Shown: positions 12,015 through 22,102, counted from the stretch's first letter. The stretch is 64,000 nt of DNA from Bathymodiolus brooksi (GCA_963680875.1 OY804588.1:61824397-61888396), one strand, 5' to 3'. The notes: generated by a model from the letters alone, not told the origin. Numbers and translations are program-made.

Positions 12015-12405
12015 TAAATATACAATACTTGTGCACTGTCGAAGCATATGGGTAATATGTGTATGAGGCTTAGAAACGCGGAAAAAGGCGAGGCTTCGCC
12101 GAGCCTTTTCCCGCGTTTCGCGCCGAATACACATATTTACCTATATGCTTCGACAGTGCACAAGTATTGTATTTATCCTGCAATTTTAAATCGTATATAA
12201 ACGTTTACTGGACGATGATGAAAGTATTTGAAATAATTTTGTGTATGTATTTGAAAACAATATCCCCCGATGTGCCCCGTTTTACATTTGTATGTTCTAT
12301 TTATAACTGACCAATATCAAAAAATGTTCTATTTATAACTGACCAATATCAAAAAAAATATTAGGCAGGCTATATTGGTCGGTAAATGCTGTCATTGCAG
12401 GATAA
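12015..12405. mobile_element. Palindromic MITE-like element
   Basis: A hairpin of about 75-bp arms centres near 12093: AATACTTGTGCACTGTCGAA (near 12029) pairs with TTCGACAGTGCACAAGTATT (near 12150), and GGCGAGGCTTCG sits beside CCGAGCCTTTTCCCGCG. A second pair, TTATCCTGCAAT (12173) and ATTGCAGGATAAA (12395), may be the outer terminus. A 32-bp tandem duplication (ATGTTCTATTTATAACTGAC) lies at about 12291-12355. Confidence 0.7.
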
Positions 12406-12605
12406 AATAGTTTTTAAATATAGAAACAAAAGGTTTCATTCTTACTTATTCAAATTGTTGAATAGGCCTTTTTTTTTGCACATTTCCGAGTGGTTCTAAA
12501 ACTATGCGTTTTTATGCCTTTATTATACTATTTATTTCCCTTGTGACAGGTAAAATGATACACTATCTAGCAAGAGGAATGGAAAGGATAACTAATTTGA
12601 GTATA

Positions 12606-12955
12606 TTGAGTGAGTGTTGTTTAACGCCAATTTTTCAGCTATATCATTGCGAGAACAAATTCATTTTCAATGATATAATGATGAGGTTCGCTTTGTACTG
12701 GACCAACAGGCTTAGTTGGATTTTTATAGTGCTAGCTGACTGACTGTCCGCGGATAGACATGTCACTCTACTTGGACACATTATCCTGATTCCAATCCAA
12801 CCAATCTTTACTCTTTCTCCTCACTGGTGCGTTCTTAGCGAAGAAGCAATACATACCAATTTTATAGTCTTTGGTTTGAATCTATTGGGGCTCGAAACCA
12901 CGATCTACCGCGCTCGATGCGAGTACGCTAACCATTACACCACCGATGCGAGTAT
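12606..12955 (-). repeat. SINE family A, near full length
   Basis: Plus-strand text runs from TGAGTGAGTGTTGTTTAACG to CTAACCATTACACCACCGAT, the reverse complement of the family A tail through the tRNA-like head. It contains antisense B-box-like GGGGCTCGAAACCACG. Confidence 0.85.
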
Positions 12956-13139
12956 AATTTGTAAATATTTTTATCCTTGTAAAAAAATCAGAAGATACAT
13001 TTTTTAATAAATGGAAAATTCTCAAGTTGTCACAACATTAAAAGTTTGAACAGATTATGGGAATATAGTATTTTAATTTTCCTTGCATGAAATGGAACCC
13101 CTTTGTCTGCCTGAAAACGAAACAACTCATGTGAAACGT

Positions 13140-13581
13140 CATCGTCGGTAACCCACGGTTGATTCCGATACGTTCCTCTCTCTCCATCACCCGTGGGTCA
13201 AATCGCTTGTAAACATTCGTTTTCATGAATATTCAAAGTTTCAAATTAACCAATCAAAATGACGTTTATGAAAGTGAAACTCTTTGGTATCGGAGGTAAA
13301 AATCTGACAAATAAACATTCTTTCCCTCAAGCAAATTGTCTACAGATTCTTGTTGAAAGTCCCTCAATTCTTTCACTCCAAATTTTTGCAACAGGTCCGA
13401 CATTTTTAACTTTTAACCAAACTCATTATGAAAGGAACGATTTGATTGGTTGAATCGCATTTGAAGTTTGTAATGCGAAGACTTATGAATTATTCATGAG
13501 TACGAATGTTTACAAGCGTTTGACCCACGGGTGATGGAGAGAGAGGAACGTATCGGAATCAACCGTGGGTTACCGACGATG
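13140..13581. mobile_element. MITE with long inverted repeats and 9-bp target duplication
   Basis: A 442-bp element begins CATCGTCGGTAACCCACGG and ends CCGTGGGTTACCGACGATG; the inverted arms are nearly perfect for about 85 bp, including CCTCTCTCTCCATCACCCG and its complement. GTGAAACGT flanks both sides (13131-13139 and 13582-13590). A 9-bp duplication with long arms suggests a Mutator-like non-autonomous element. The frames inside have no coding support. Confidence 0.88.
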
Positions 13582-13599
13582 GTGAAACGTATGACTTTA

Positions 13600-13925
13600 G
13601 ACTGAATTATTGGTGTTATATCAGGATGAGAACAAGTTATACTAGACCAACACGTGGGGCTTGATCGATTTTTTTAGTGCAAGCTCACTGGAGCAATAGT
13701 TCACATACAACTAGATACGTCGCATCGACACATTATCATGTCTCAGAGCCAACCACTGTCTTTGCTCTTACTTTTCGCGTATCTAGCGGAAAAACAACAA
13801 ATATCGATTTTAAAATATTTGGCATGACACGACAAGGGATATATCATGCATAACACACTGCGATCTTCTACACTCGAGGTGTGTACGATAACCATTACAT
13901 TTCAGATCCATTCTAAGCTTTTCCA
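13600..13925 (-). repeat. SINE family A, degraded
   Basis: GAGAACAAGTTATACTAGACC, TGCAAGCTCACTGGAGCAA and GGTGTGTACGATAACCATTA line up with the minus-strand copy at 12606-12955, but with many changes. Confidence 0.65.
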
Positions 13926-14177
13926 GGAAGAGCATGTTTATTTTACCGACCAATATACAAGGGAATGATCTTTGAAAGCTGTAATAGGATAAAAAAAAAT
14001 GCTAGAACTTACGAAAGAATGCCATTTGAATCAAGTTATATATATATATCTACAGCTACCAGCCGTATACATGACCTGGTGACAAAGTGGTGTCTCCGGC
14101 TCGGTGTCCACTAAAAATATATGCATTTTTTTTTCTATAAACCATAATACAAATGTATATAGATTCGAGGGTTAAGT

Positions 14178-14352
14178 TAGGGTATGGTGTTTAACGCCAC
14201 TTTCAACAATATTTCAGTTATATCGTGGCGGTCAGTTTTATTGGTGGAAATAACCGGAGTACCCGAGAAAACCACCGACCTGTCGCAAGACACTGACAAA
14301 CTTTATAACATACTGTTGTATCGAGTACACCTCAAGGTGGGATTCGAACATG
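14178..14352 (-). repeat. SINE family B, head-truncated
   Basis: Contains GGTGTTTAACGCCACTTTCA, ATATCGTGGCGGTCAGTTTT and CTGTCGCAAGACACTGACAA in the expected order, then breaks off at GGTGGGATTCGAACAT. Confidence 0.8.
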
Positions 14353-14626
14353 AAAATAAAACCAGTTATAATTTCAGCACAATTTTATTATAATGAATAC
14401 ACCAAAGTTTTTTGTAAAGTTTGTTAACTGCAGAAGTGTGGCAAACAAAACTTGTTGAACTTTAAACTTAAATAGATTGTGGATCCTGTTGGATTTTTGT
14501 TTAATTTTAATATGCAAGTACTCAATACTGAAGGGTTCAGTTACAATGAGTTGCTCACCCCCTCTGTCTTTTTTTAATTCTGTCTATTTTGATACGAGAA
14601 TTTTTGTTCGAATTTATATATCGTAA

Positions 14627-14704
14627 AGAGAGAGAGAGCGAGAGAGAGCGAGAGAGAGAGAGAGAGAGGAAGCGAGCGAGAGAGAGAGAGAGAGAGAGAG
14701 AGCT
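14627..14704. repeat. (GA)n microsatellite
   Basis: About 78 bp of GA repeat interrupted by GC and AA steps. It ends next to the left boundary of the copy 2 kinase duplication. Confidence 0.95.
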
Positions 14705-14764
14705 GTTAGTAATGAGAAACACTGTCTGATTGTGCTATGTCGTTTCTATTCCTTCACACCACAC

Positions 14765-16024
14765 TTAAATTCCGTACTGGGCTTTTATTTCCTGTTCTCT
14801 TTTACCTTCTCTTGTCTTCTTCGGTTGACGTATCATGTGAAAATTCCCGATCTGAACCTTGGTACATTTCGTTGTTATCCATTCGCTATATTTAATTCTA
14901 TTTAGTGAAAATCTTGACTCGGGACAGAAAGTTAACAGTCCTTTAATTAGCTGTTGAAGTTCAAATGTCAATGGCAACACACGTTGATCTGGAAATTGAA
15001 TTTCCTTAGAGACTCGAGTCAAAACCACGGAATTTATTAATCCAAAAGGATATTTTCCTGTGCACATAATATACAGAACGCATCCCAAAGACCATACGTC
15101 CGACAACTTTGGATTGTATGGGATTGACACAAGTACTTCCGGTGATTGGAAGCCATTAGTCCCACAATTGTCTGTTCTAAGCGCATCCCCATTAAAATAA
15201 TACACAGCATGTCCAAAATCAGTAATTTTCAAACAATTTTTAGAAGTTACAAGAATGTTTTCCGTACATAAATCTCGATGTGCAATTCCTTGGTGATGCA
15301 AATATTCAACACCCGAAAAGATTTGGCCAAAGTAATTTTGAGCAACAGGCTCAGTCAAGAATCTCGCATCATGAACAGATAAAAGTTGTTCAAGTGTACC
15401 GTTTTCACAAAACTCCAATACTATACCACAGCGACCCTCATAACAGATGCTATTGATGAACGAGATAATATTGGGATGGTTCAACAGCCTCAAATTATTC
15501 AATTCAAATGACATATCCGTTTTCCATGAATGCCGAGATCGGTTTCGTAACTTGGCCGTGTTTAGTTTTAAAGCTACTGGATGGAACTCGCGTTCTTCAA
15601 AACTCAGTCTTTTATGAAGATCTTGTGCAAGAACGATTGTTCCTGATCTACCTTTCGCAATAACTTGAAGTGGTCGATATCCTAAAAGTTCCAATTCTGG
15701 CATCTTTGCATCGTAATGGTCATTTCCGGTCTTTATTTTTCGATTTGGATATTCACTCAAGGGGATCACGTATTTGTATTCCCATTCGTCACCGAGATCA
15801 CATTTCTTTGTAAATATAACTAAATTTTCTTTTTCTTCAGATTTTGCATCATACGACCTTGACACCGACAAAATATGGTGGCCTCCGACATCATTGAAAT
15901 CACCACTTGCTGAACCTGACGGTAGATTATGTAGCGATTTTGACAGTGTCTGTTCTTGGATCTTGCAATTATCTCCGCCAATACGAGACTCCATTTTCTT
16001 TTTCTTTTTTACGGGTTCGTCCAT
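14765..16024 (-). CDS. Intronless serine/threonine protein kinase, copy 2
   Basis: A 419-codon frame closely matches copy 1 at 469-1665. The kinase motifs are all present: Gly-loop GRSGT, Lys153 in VALKLN, HRDLCTEN (249-256), DFG (269-271), SPE (294-296) and DVWSLG. As in copy 1, the Lys of HRDLK is Cys (C253). It has 24 extra residues in the N-terminal region (after DFND, about residues 46-69), starting VGGHH and rich in Ser, Glu and Lys; these are absent from copy 1. The ATG used is two codons downstream of the copy 1 start. Divergence is scattered and there is no frameshift or stop, so the frame appears maintained. Its 5' flank is split by a retrotransposon, which may separate it from the ancestral promoter. 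Confidence 0.87.
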   Translation of the reverse strand: MDEPVKKKKKMESRIGGDNCKIQEQTLSKSLHNLPSGSASGDFNDVGGHHILSVSRSYDAKSEEKENLVIFTKKCDLGDEWEYKYVIPLSEYPNRKIKTGNDHYDAKMPELELLGYRPLQVIAKGRSGTIVLAQDLHKRLSFEEREFHPVALKLNTAKLRNRSRHSWKTDMSFELNNLRLLNHPNIISFINSICYEGRCGIVLEFCENGTLEQLLSVHDARFLTEPVAQNYFGQIFSGVEYLHHQGIAHRDLCTENILVTSKNCLKITDFGHAVYYFNGDALRTDNCGTNGFQSPEVLVSIPYNPKLSDVWSLGCVLYIMCTGKYPFGLINSVVLTRVSKEIQFPDQRVLPLTFELQQLIKGLLTFCPESRFSLNRIKYSEWITTKCTKVQIGNFHMIRQPKKTREGKREQEIKAQYGI

Positions 16025-16046
16025 TTATCCATCTGTCATTTCCTGT

Positions 16047-17480
16047 CAGTATAAATACTATGAAATCAAAATCAATGATAATGGGTTCATCTAGAAAGAT
16101 ACAATATCTTGAGTCTAATTTTAATATTTTTTATGACGATGTTTTATTGAACGATGTAAAATATGAAAAATTACTTGGAATTACTATTGATAATTGTTGG
16201 TCTTGGTGTCAGCAAATTAATAATATTGTTTCAAAGATTTCATCAAGGCTTGGATTGATGTGTCGTTTGCGAACATACTTACCTACTGAAGGCTTAATCA
16301 TGTACTATAATGGATATATTCTACCACTGTTTGATTATTGTTGTACTGTATGGGGAGAAACCACAAATTAGAATCTTGAAAAACTATGTAAATTACAAAA
16401 GCGTGCAGCAAGAATTATTCTAATGCAAAATATGATATACCATTTCTTCAATTATTTAAAAAAAACTTGGTTGTCTATCTATTCAAAATAGATTAGAATA
16501 GCATAAAATGTTTTAATGTATAAATGTATAAATAATCCTGCTCCTGATTATTTGTGTAATTTATTTGATATGAATACAAATTCTAATGTTTATTCATTAA
16601 GATCATCTGCAAAGGGAAATTTGTTCGTCCCAAGACCAAATTCTAATTTTATGAAATGAACTTTTCACTACTCCGGAACTATTTTATGGAATTCTTTACC
16701 TCCTAATTTAAAATTAATTCATAGATCTATTCAAAAAGAAATATACAGATTATTTAATGTCAAAACAAAATAACGAATGATTATATTCATTATATCAAGG
16801 ATTTATCCTTGATTATACAGCATGTGGACAAAAGTGATTCCGTTTCCGCCATCTTCCCTATATATTTCATATAAAACCACTTATTTTCATTCTCATGAAG
16901 TCAATCCTTAGCCGATATTCATGAAATTTTCACCTTTAAAAACAGAATTAATTAGAGTTTATCTTATTATCTTCATGTAATTTTTTCGAACTTGTATTTG
17001 CAAGCATTTATGATTTAAACACAAATGTAAATTCTTGACGTCACACTTTTATATGATTATATAGTAAGATTTGGTGAAAAAATTAAACTTTGTTTTTAAA
17101 TCAATTCTTAAGAGAAAGTAGAAATAAAATTATTTGCAAATTATACGAAGAAGAAACTATATTTATTTCTGCATTTAATGCTGAAAATTTCATGAAAATC
17201 AGATAAGGAATGACTTCATGAGAATGTTATGAAAATAAATGGTTTTATAAGAAATATATAGGGAAGATGGCGGAAACGGAATCACTTTTATTTTGTCCAC
17301 ATGCTGTACTCAGATTGTGATATTTCGTTGTGAATATGTATGTATTGTTTGAAATTGTATTTGCTGTATTTGATTATTATTGTTTTGAGGGCCACAGGGA
17401 AGATTAGCTTATTGTTGCTAACTGTGCTACCCTCTTGAAATAAAGTCATTACTTACTTACTTACTTACTTACTTACTAGT
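16047..17480 (+). mobile_element. Non-LTR retrotransposon, 3' fragment (degraded)
   Basis: The frame to 16371 encodes a reverse-transcriptase C-terminal stretch: YEKLLGITIDN, then a region of conserved Cys/Leu ending in LFDYCCTVWGE. A stop (TAG near 16369) breaks it. Further remnants (LCKLQKRAARIIL, then YSGTILWNSLPPNLK) can be read in shifted frames to about 16770. The 3' end is an (ACTT)n run at 17448-17476. The element is 5'-truncated and dead. It sits in the 5' flank of kinase copy 2 and holds a MITE. Confidence 0.85.
16818..17306. mobile_element. MITE with TA target duplication nested in the LINE
   Basis: A 489-bp palindromic element starts CAGCATGTGGACAAAA and ends TTTTGTCCACATGCTG. 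Inverted arms extend about 95 bp (GATTCCGTTTCCGCCATCTT and its complement). TA flanks both ends (16816-16817 and 17307-17308), as expected for Tc1/mariner-type insertion. There is no coding capacity. Confidence 0.88.
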
Positions 17481-17705
17481 TTATTTGCTTTTCGCCAGTG
17501 TCGACATTAGCGACGCTTGTTATGTTTGTTGTATATGACGTCTTTAATACGGGAAACATCTACGAAAAACGTTCTGGATCAATGCCGGGAAAAAACAGAT
17601 CCTGAAAATATTCTGCAACAATTTTTTTATCTATATTTTATTACACTGCAAATATTAATATAATAACAATATTTCATTGACGAAGATCATATTTCAAATT
17701 TCAAA

Positions 17706-18070
17706 ACCGAATGGGAATATACAGATTATGCAGAATAAGGGGGATGGGGCAAATCGCTCACCTTTTTCGGAAGGGATCATTAACATTGAACAAGCGTAGC
17801 TCTCTCGAAACGTGGAATCCACTCGGATGATCCACTGTCAAGCTTCCGCCTTATAACTTGGCCTCTTCCACCCAGAGGGTATCCCCCACCCATCACCTGG
17901 AAAAGGAGAGGGGCACTTCACGAAATGTGAAAAAAAGGAATCGGTTGTATTTTACTAGTTATTGTAATGTATCTTTTTAATCAAATTGTCACGTGTAATC
18001 GTCGAATGTATATAAGTACACACTCGACCGTTTTTCGTGGAGGGGGATATGATTTCGGGTATATAGCCCA
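17706..18070. other. Spacer, nothing recognised
   Basis: A moderately GC-rich stretch (CCTCTTCCACCCAGAGGGTA) with no frame or repeat that I can name. Confidence 0.5.
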
Positions 18071-18211
18071 CTATCTTCCATTATTTTTGGAGGTACCCTG
18101 ATGTACCTGAAAGAAACCAACGGGCGACATGCCGCAAATAGAATGGACCAACTTAATCGCCTCAATGTTGTATCGAGTAAACCTTGTCATGGTCTGAAAA
18201 TCGAACTGACA

Positions 18212-18314
18212 AACTTTATGGGACAGAATGTGCTGACAATTCGGGATCATCCAATATCTGTGTCCGTTTCCATCATGGTTGTCCGAGCCTTTGTTCCAAT
18301 GATTTGTATAAACA
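18212..18314 (-). repeat. Dispersed repeat, inverted partner of 105-210
   Basis: The reverse complement matches 105-210 with a few changes (for example ATGATGGAAACGGAC versus ATGGAAACGGAC). Frames across it on both strands are open but show no known domain. Confidence 0.7.
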
Positions 18315-18384
18315 TATAATATTCGCAAGATAAAATTGTGCATGATAATAACATTTCCCATGTGAACACGAAATGTTGTTAGAG

Positions 18385-18737
18385 CGATTGAGTGAGTGAT
18401 TGTTGCTTAACGCCAAAATGAACAATTTTTCAGTCATATCATGGAGAGAACAAGATGTATTTGGTGAGATGATAATGAGGTCTGCTTTGCACTAGACCAA
18501 CACGCTCTTTTGAGTTTTAATAGTACTAGTTCAACAGTCCGCGGGTAGACATGTCGCCTCACTCGGATACATTATCATGATTTCAAGACAGCCAGTCTTT
18601 GTTTCTTCTCCTTCATGCTACATTCTAAGCAGAGAAGCAACAAATGCAAAATTTATAGTTTTTGGTTCTACCCGATCGACGATCGATTCCACGATTTACT
18701 CGAGGCAAGCACGCTAATTATTACACCACTGAAGCGC
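18385..18737 (-). repeat. SINE family A, near full length
   Basis: Reads TGAGTGAGTGATTGTTGCTT at the left, CATATCATGGAGAGAACAAG, AGACATGTCGCCTCACTCGG and, at the right, the head GCTAATTATTACACCACTGA. Confidence 0.82.
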
Positions 18738-19329
18738 TTTTCAGTTATATTCATGATATGAATAGGTTGCAAAGGTCCACCAATGGCCACTCTTAGCAAA
18801 TTTTCCTTTTTATCAGCTGTTACAAACCAGGAGAGTGTTATTCTTCATACACGTGGGACTCATTTGCATCCCGTCCTTAAGGCGTGTTGTATTATAATGC
18901 ATCCTCCACAAACAGCCGTTACCTCCCTCCCACCCCCACCCCCCGTGGTTGTTCTCCGTATCAGAGGAACTTGGTCCCATTTATGGATACCTGAGGTTAC
19001 CACGGGGTACATGTTCATAAAAATACTGATTAATATGTTAACACTTTTCATAACCATTTTTATCAAAACGTTTCCAAGTACATGCTCTTGCTTATTCAGA
19101 GAAGGGCAGGGGCATATATACTCTATATTTTTTTTCGATACATTAAGAAATATCATCTTAACCAAACAAAAGCAAACACCATTTCAATTATGCACATTTG
19201 CACAAATAAAGACATGACAGATATAGATTTCATTCGTTTATTTATAAAATTCAACAAAAGATACATTAAAAATTCATTTGAAATGTATCTCAATTAATGA
19301 GATGAACAAAAGATAAATATATAACATTT

Positions 19330-20052
19330 ACACACGAGATACTTGAGTACACACGAGTTACTCGTGTAAACACGAGATACTTGAGTAAACACGAGATACT
19401 TGAGTAAACACGAGATACTTGAGTAAACACGAGATGCTCGAGTAAACACGAGATACTTGAGAACACACGAGATACTTGAGTAAACACGAGATACTCGAGT
19501 AAACACGAGATACTTGAGTACACACGAGATACTTGAGTAAACACGAGATACTCGAGTAAACACGAGATACTTGAGTACACACGAGATACCTGAGTAAACA
19601 CGAGATACTCGAGTAAACACGAGATACTTGAGTACACACGAGATACTTGAGTAAACACGAGATACTCGAGTAAACCCGAGATACTTGAGTAAACACGAGA
19701 TACTCGAGTAAACACGAGATGCTCGAGTAAACACGAGATACTTGAGTACACACGAGATACTTGAGTACACACGAGATACTTGAGTAAACACGAGATACTC
19801 GAGTAAACACGAGATACTTGAGTAAACATGAGATACTCGAGTACACACGAGATACTCGAGTAAACACGAGGTTCTCGAGTAAACACGAGATACTTGAGTA
19901 CACACGAGATACTTGAGTAAACACGAGATACTCGAGTAAACACGAGATACTTGAGTAAACATGAGATACTCGAGTAAACACGAGATACTCGAGTAAACAT
20001 GAGGTTCTCGAGTAAACACGAGATACTTGAGTACACACAAGATACTCGAGAT
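19330..20052. repeat. 19-bp minisatellite, about 38 copies, 57-bp higher-order unit
   Basis: The unit is ACACGAGATACTTGAGTAA, with variants TTGAGTAC, TTGAGTAA and CTCGAGTAA. These often follow each other in that order, giving a 57-bp trimer. Occasional units read GATGCTCGAG or GAGGTTCTCGAG. Because 19 is not a multiple of 3, all three minus-strand frames are open (226-248 codons), each encoding a 19-residue Ser/Tyr/Val-rich repeat. I regard these frames as artefacts of the array. Confidence 0.95.
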
Positions 20053-20507
20053 ATATCTAATTGATTGTCGCTAGAATTATATAATCCATAAACTAAAACT
20101 AATTTTCTTCGACTTAACCAAACGTTCTAGTTATCTTAAAAGTTCGCTATTCTACTTGTGAAATCGTTGACGATTTCGAGTTTTCATATGTAACCAAATG
20201 TGGAAACTCAGTCGAGGGACGAAAGATGTAGAATAAATAAACATCATCATGTATAAAAATAACGAGGGCGTTAAATTATAAAGATAGATTGATTCCGGTT
20301 ACTGGGTGTGGAAATATATTTTTCCAATATCACCCGTTGATGTTAAAATATCAAACAATATGTGGTGGGAGATTTAATTTAGCCTTTCAGCACAGCAGTC
20401 AATCCACCCAGCAGTAATTATCAAACATTTAAGGATGAAATTATTTATATTTGCAGTTGTTGTTCTTGCCTTTCATGAAATATTATGGTTGCCATGAGTT
20501 TTTTTTT
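20053..20507. other. Spacer, nothing recognised
   Basis: AT-rich DNA with a short inverted motif GAAATCGTTGACGATTTCG near 20160. No gene is supported. Confidence 0.5.
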
Positions 20508-20655
20508 CAAAAAGTGGTTAGGGTTATGGTTAATGTTGTATCAAGTACACCTCGCCATCAGCGGGATTCGAACTCACAACATTAGTGGTGATAGGCACTT
20601 ATTACACAGGTAGTTGTACATCAAACTACCATACGATCACGACCACGACGCCCCC
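20508..20655 (-). repeat. SINE family B, internally deleted
   Basis: AGTGGTTAGGGTTATGG joins directly to ATGTTGTATCAAGTACACCT, skipping the core. It then has GGGATTCGAACTCACAACAT and the head GATCACGACCACGACGCCCC. Confidence 0.8.
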
Positions 20656-21219
20656 TATTTTCAAAAAGATAATAAGTCTAATAGTTATGTACTCCAACGC
20701 ATTCTTTCTATTGCAGGATACAGGATAATTACTGCAGAATGGCTTGACACTGGTTTTCAAAACAGGGTGCAATATTAAGCATTAAGTTCTCGTCCAAATA
20801 AATACTGAAATATTTGCATGCAGATATACATAACTTAACAAAATAAACATATACAAGGTAAATGAAAATACACACTGAAAATTGAGACACACATACATGT
20901 ACACACACTCGTATTGTTCAGGCACTTCACACTGTTTATGTCTACATTTCAAGCATATTTTCTTTCAACCATTTCTTTAAATATAAATTAGATGAAAACA
21001 TAATTCCCTTTTTACAACAAAATATCATTTGGATGCAACAAATTTTGATAAAGAAAATATTTTATTTGTTCTTGATCCATCAATGGAGGTACCACGTGGT
21101 CTGTCAAACAAGTAAAAAAAAAAGAATTTGAAACCGTGTAATTTTTTATTGAAATTAATATTTGAAATTATTGTTTTAATAAAATTTTGTTGTAGTCATG
21201 TCATTATACTTTTTCAGTA

Positions 21220-21655
21220 TGTATTTTGACCAAACCAATGTAACATAATCTCTCGAACAAATGCAAATGTTGCCAGTGCGTATTTTGACGAGAACGGGTA
21301 TTTTAACGAGAACGGCGTGCCGTATAATGTGAAACTTTCACCAAGGCGTATTTTGACGAGAACGGCGTGCCGTATAATTTCTCTTGCAAATATTGTCTGC
21401 GTGTATTTTGACGAGAACGGCGTGTCGTATAATATATTGTGTAAATGTTGCCAGTGTGTATTTTGACGAGAGCGGCGTCCCGTATCATGTGAAAATGTCA
21501 TCAAGATGTATTTTGATGAGAACGGCGTGCCGTATACTTTCTCTTACAAATATTGTCAGCGTGTATTTTGACGAGAATGGCGTGCCGTATAATGTATTGT
21601 GTAAATATTATGAGGGTGTATTTTTGGCGAGAATGGCATGCTGTATGATGTCTCC
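21220..21655. repeat. 55-bp minisatellite, about 8 copies
   Basis: Each unit contains GTGTATTTTGACGAGAACGG followed by CGTGCCGTATAAT and one of three alternating spacers (TTTCTCTTGCAAATATTGT, ATATTGTGTAAATGTTGC, GTGAAAATGTCATC), which suggests a higher-order triple. It lies 0.6-1 kb past the 3' end of the Lhx coding region. Frames on both strands here reflect the repeat. Confidence 0.88.
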
Positions 21656-21657
21656 AG

Positions 21658-21663
21658 TTTATT
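21658..21663 (-). promoter_or_regulatory. Candidate polyadenylation signal for the Lhx gene
   Basis: TTTATT on the plus strand is AATAAA on the minus strand, 628 bp past the stop codon. If used, the minisatellite next to it would lie downstream of the transcript. Other AT-rich sites could serve equally well. Confidence 0.2.
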
Positions 21664-22059
21664 AAAAAAAAATGCAATATTGCATTTTCCCCATATCAAA
21701 ATTAAATCCAAATCCCTTCGATCACACTATAAAGAAGAGCTTCAACAAAAACATTATTTGTTCATAATACGGGTCTGTATATTTTAGTACACATGCTATA
21801 CAGGGTGGATACAGTTTTAATTTAAGTAATTCGACAATTCATATTAGTTCTTCGTGGGTGTCTCTCTGTCTTACAGTGCAGATATTGCAGTGGATTAATC
21901 TCACCATTTTGCAGAAAATGTTGACATACGGGTCTCAAGAAGATTTCCAGTAGTTGAAGTAATGTTGACATACGGGTATCCTGATTTTTTTTTAATTGCT
22001 GAAGTTAACGATATTGGAAATTAAAAAATCGGCAAGTGTCGGTCATACAAAAAAGAAAC

Positions 22060-22062
<3 letters not shown>

Positions 22063-22102
<40 letters not shown>

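Larger units (their letters stand above)
14714..17705. repeat. Segmental duplication, copy 2 (kinase block)
   Basis: Matches 418-2083. The shared sequence is interrupted at about 16047-17480 by the LINE and MITE, and resumes with TTATGTTTGTTGTATATGAC. The right end fades near 17705 (CATATTTCAAATTTCAAAAC). Confidence 0.85.

Noticed and set aside
19290..20040. Three overlapping minus-strand frames of 226-248 codons
   Set aside because: They exist only because the 19-bp satellite has no stop in any minus frame. The protein is a 19-residue repeat in each frame, and there is no start or splice context.
19330..20052. CRISPR-like array
   Set aside because: There are no distinct spacers between repeats; it is a simple head-to-tail minisatellite in a eukaryotic genome.
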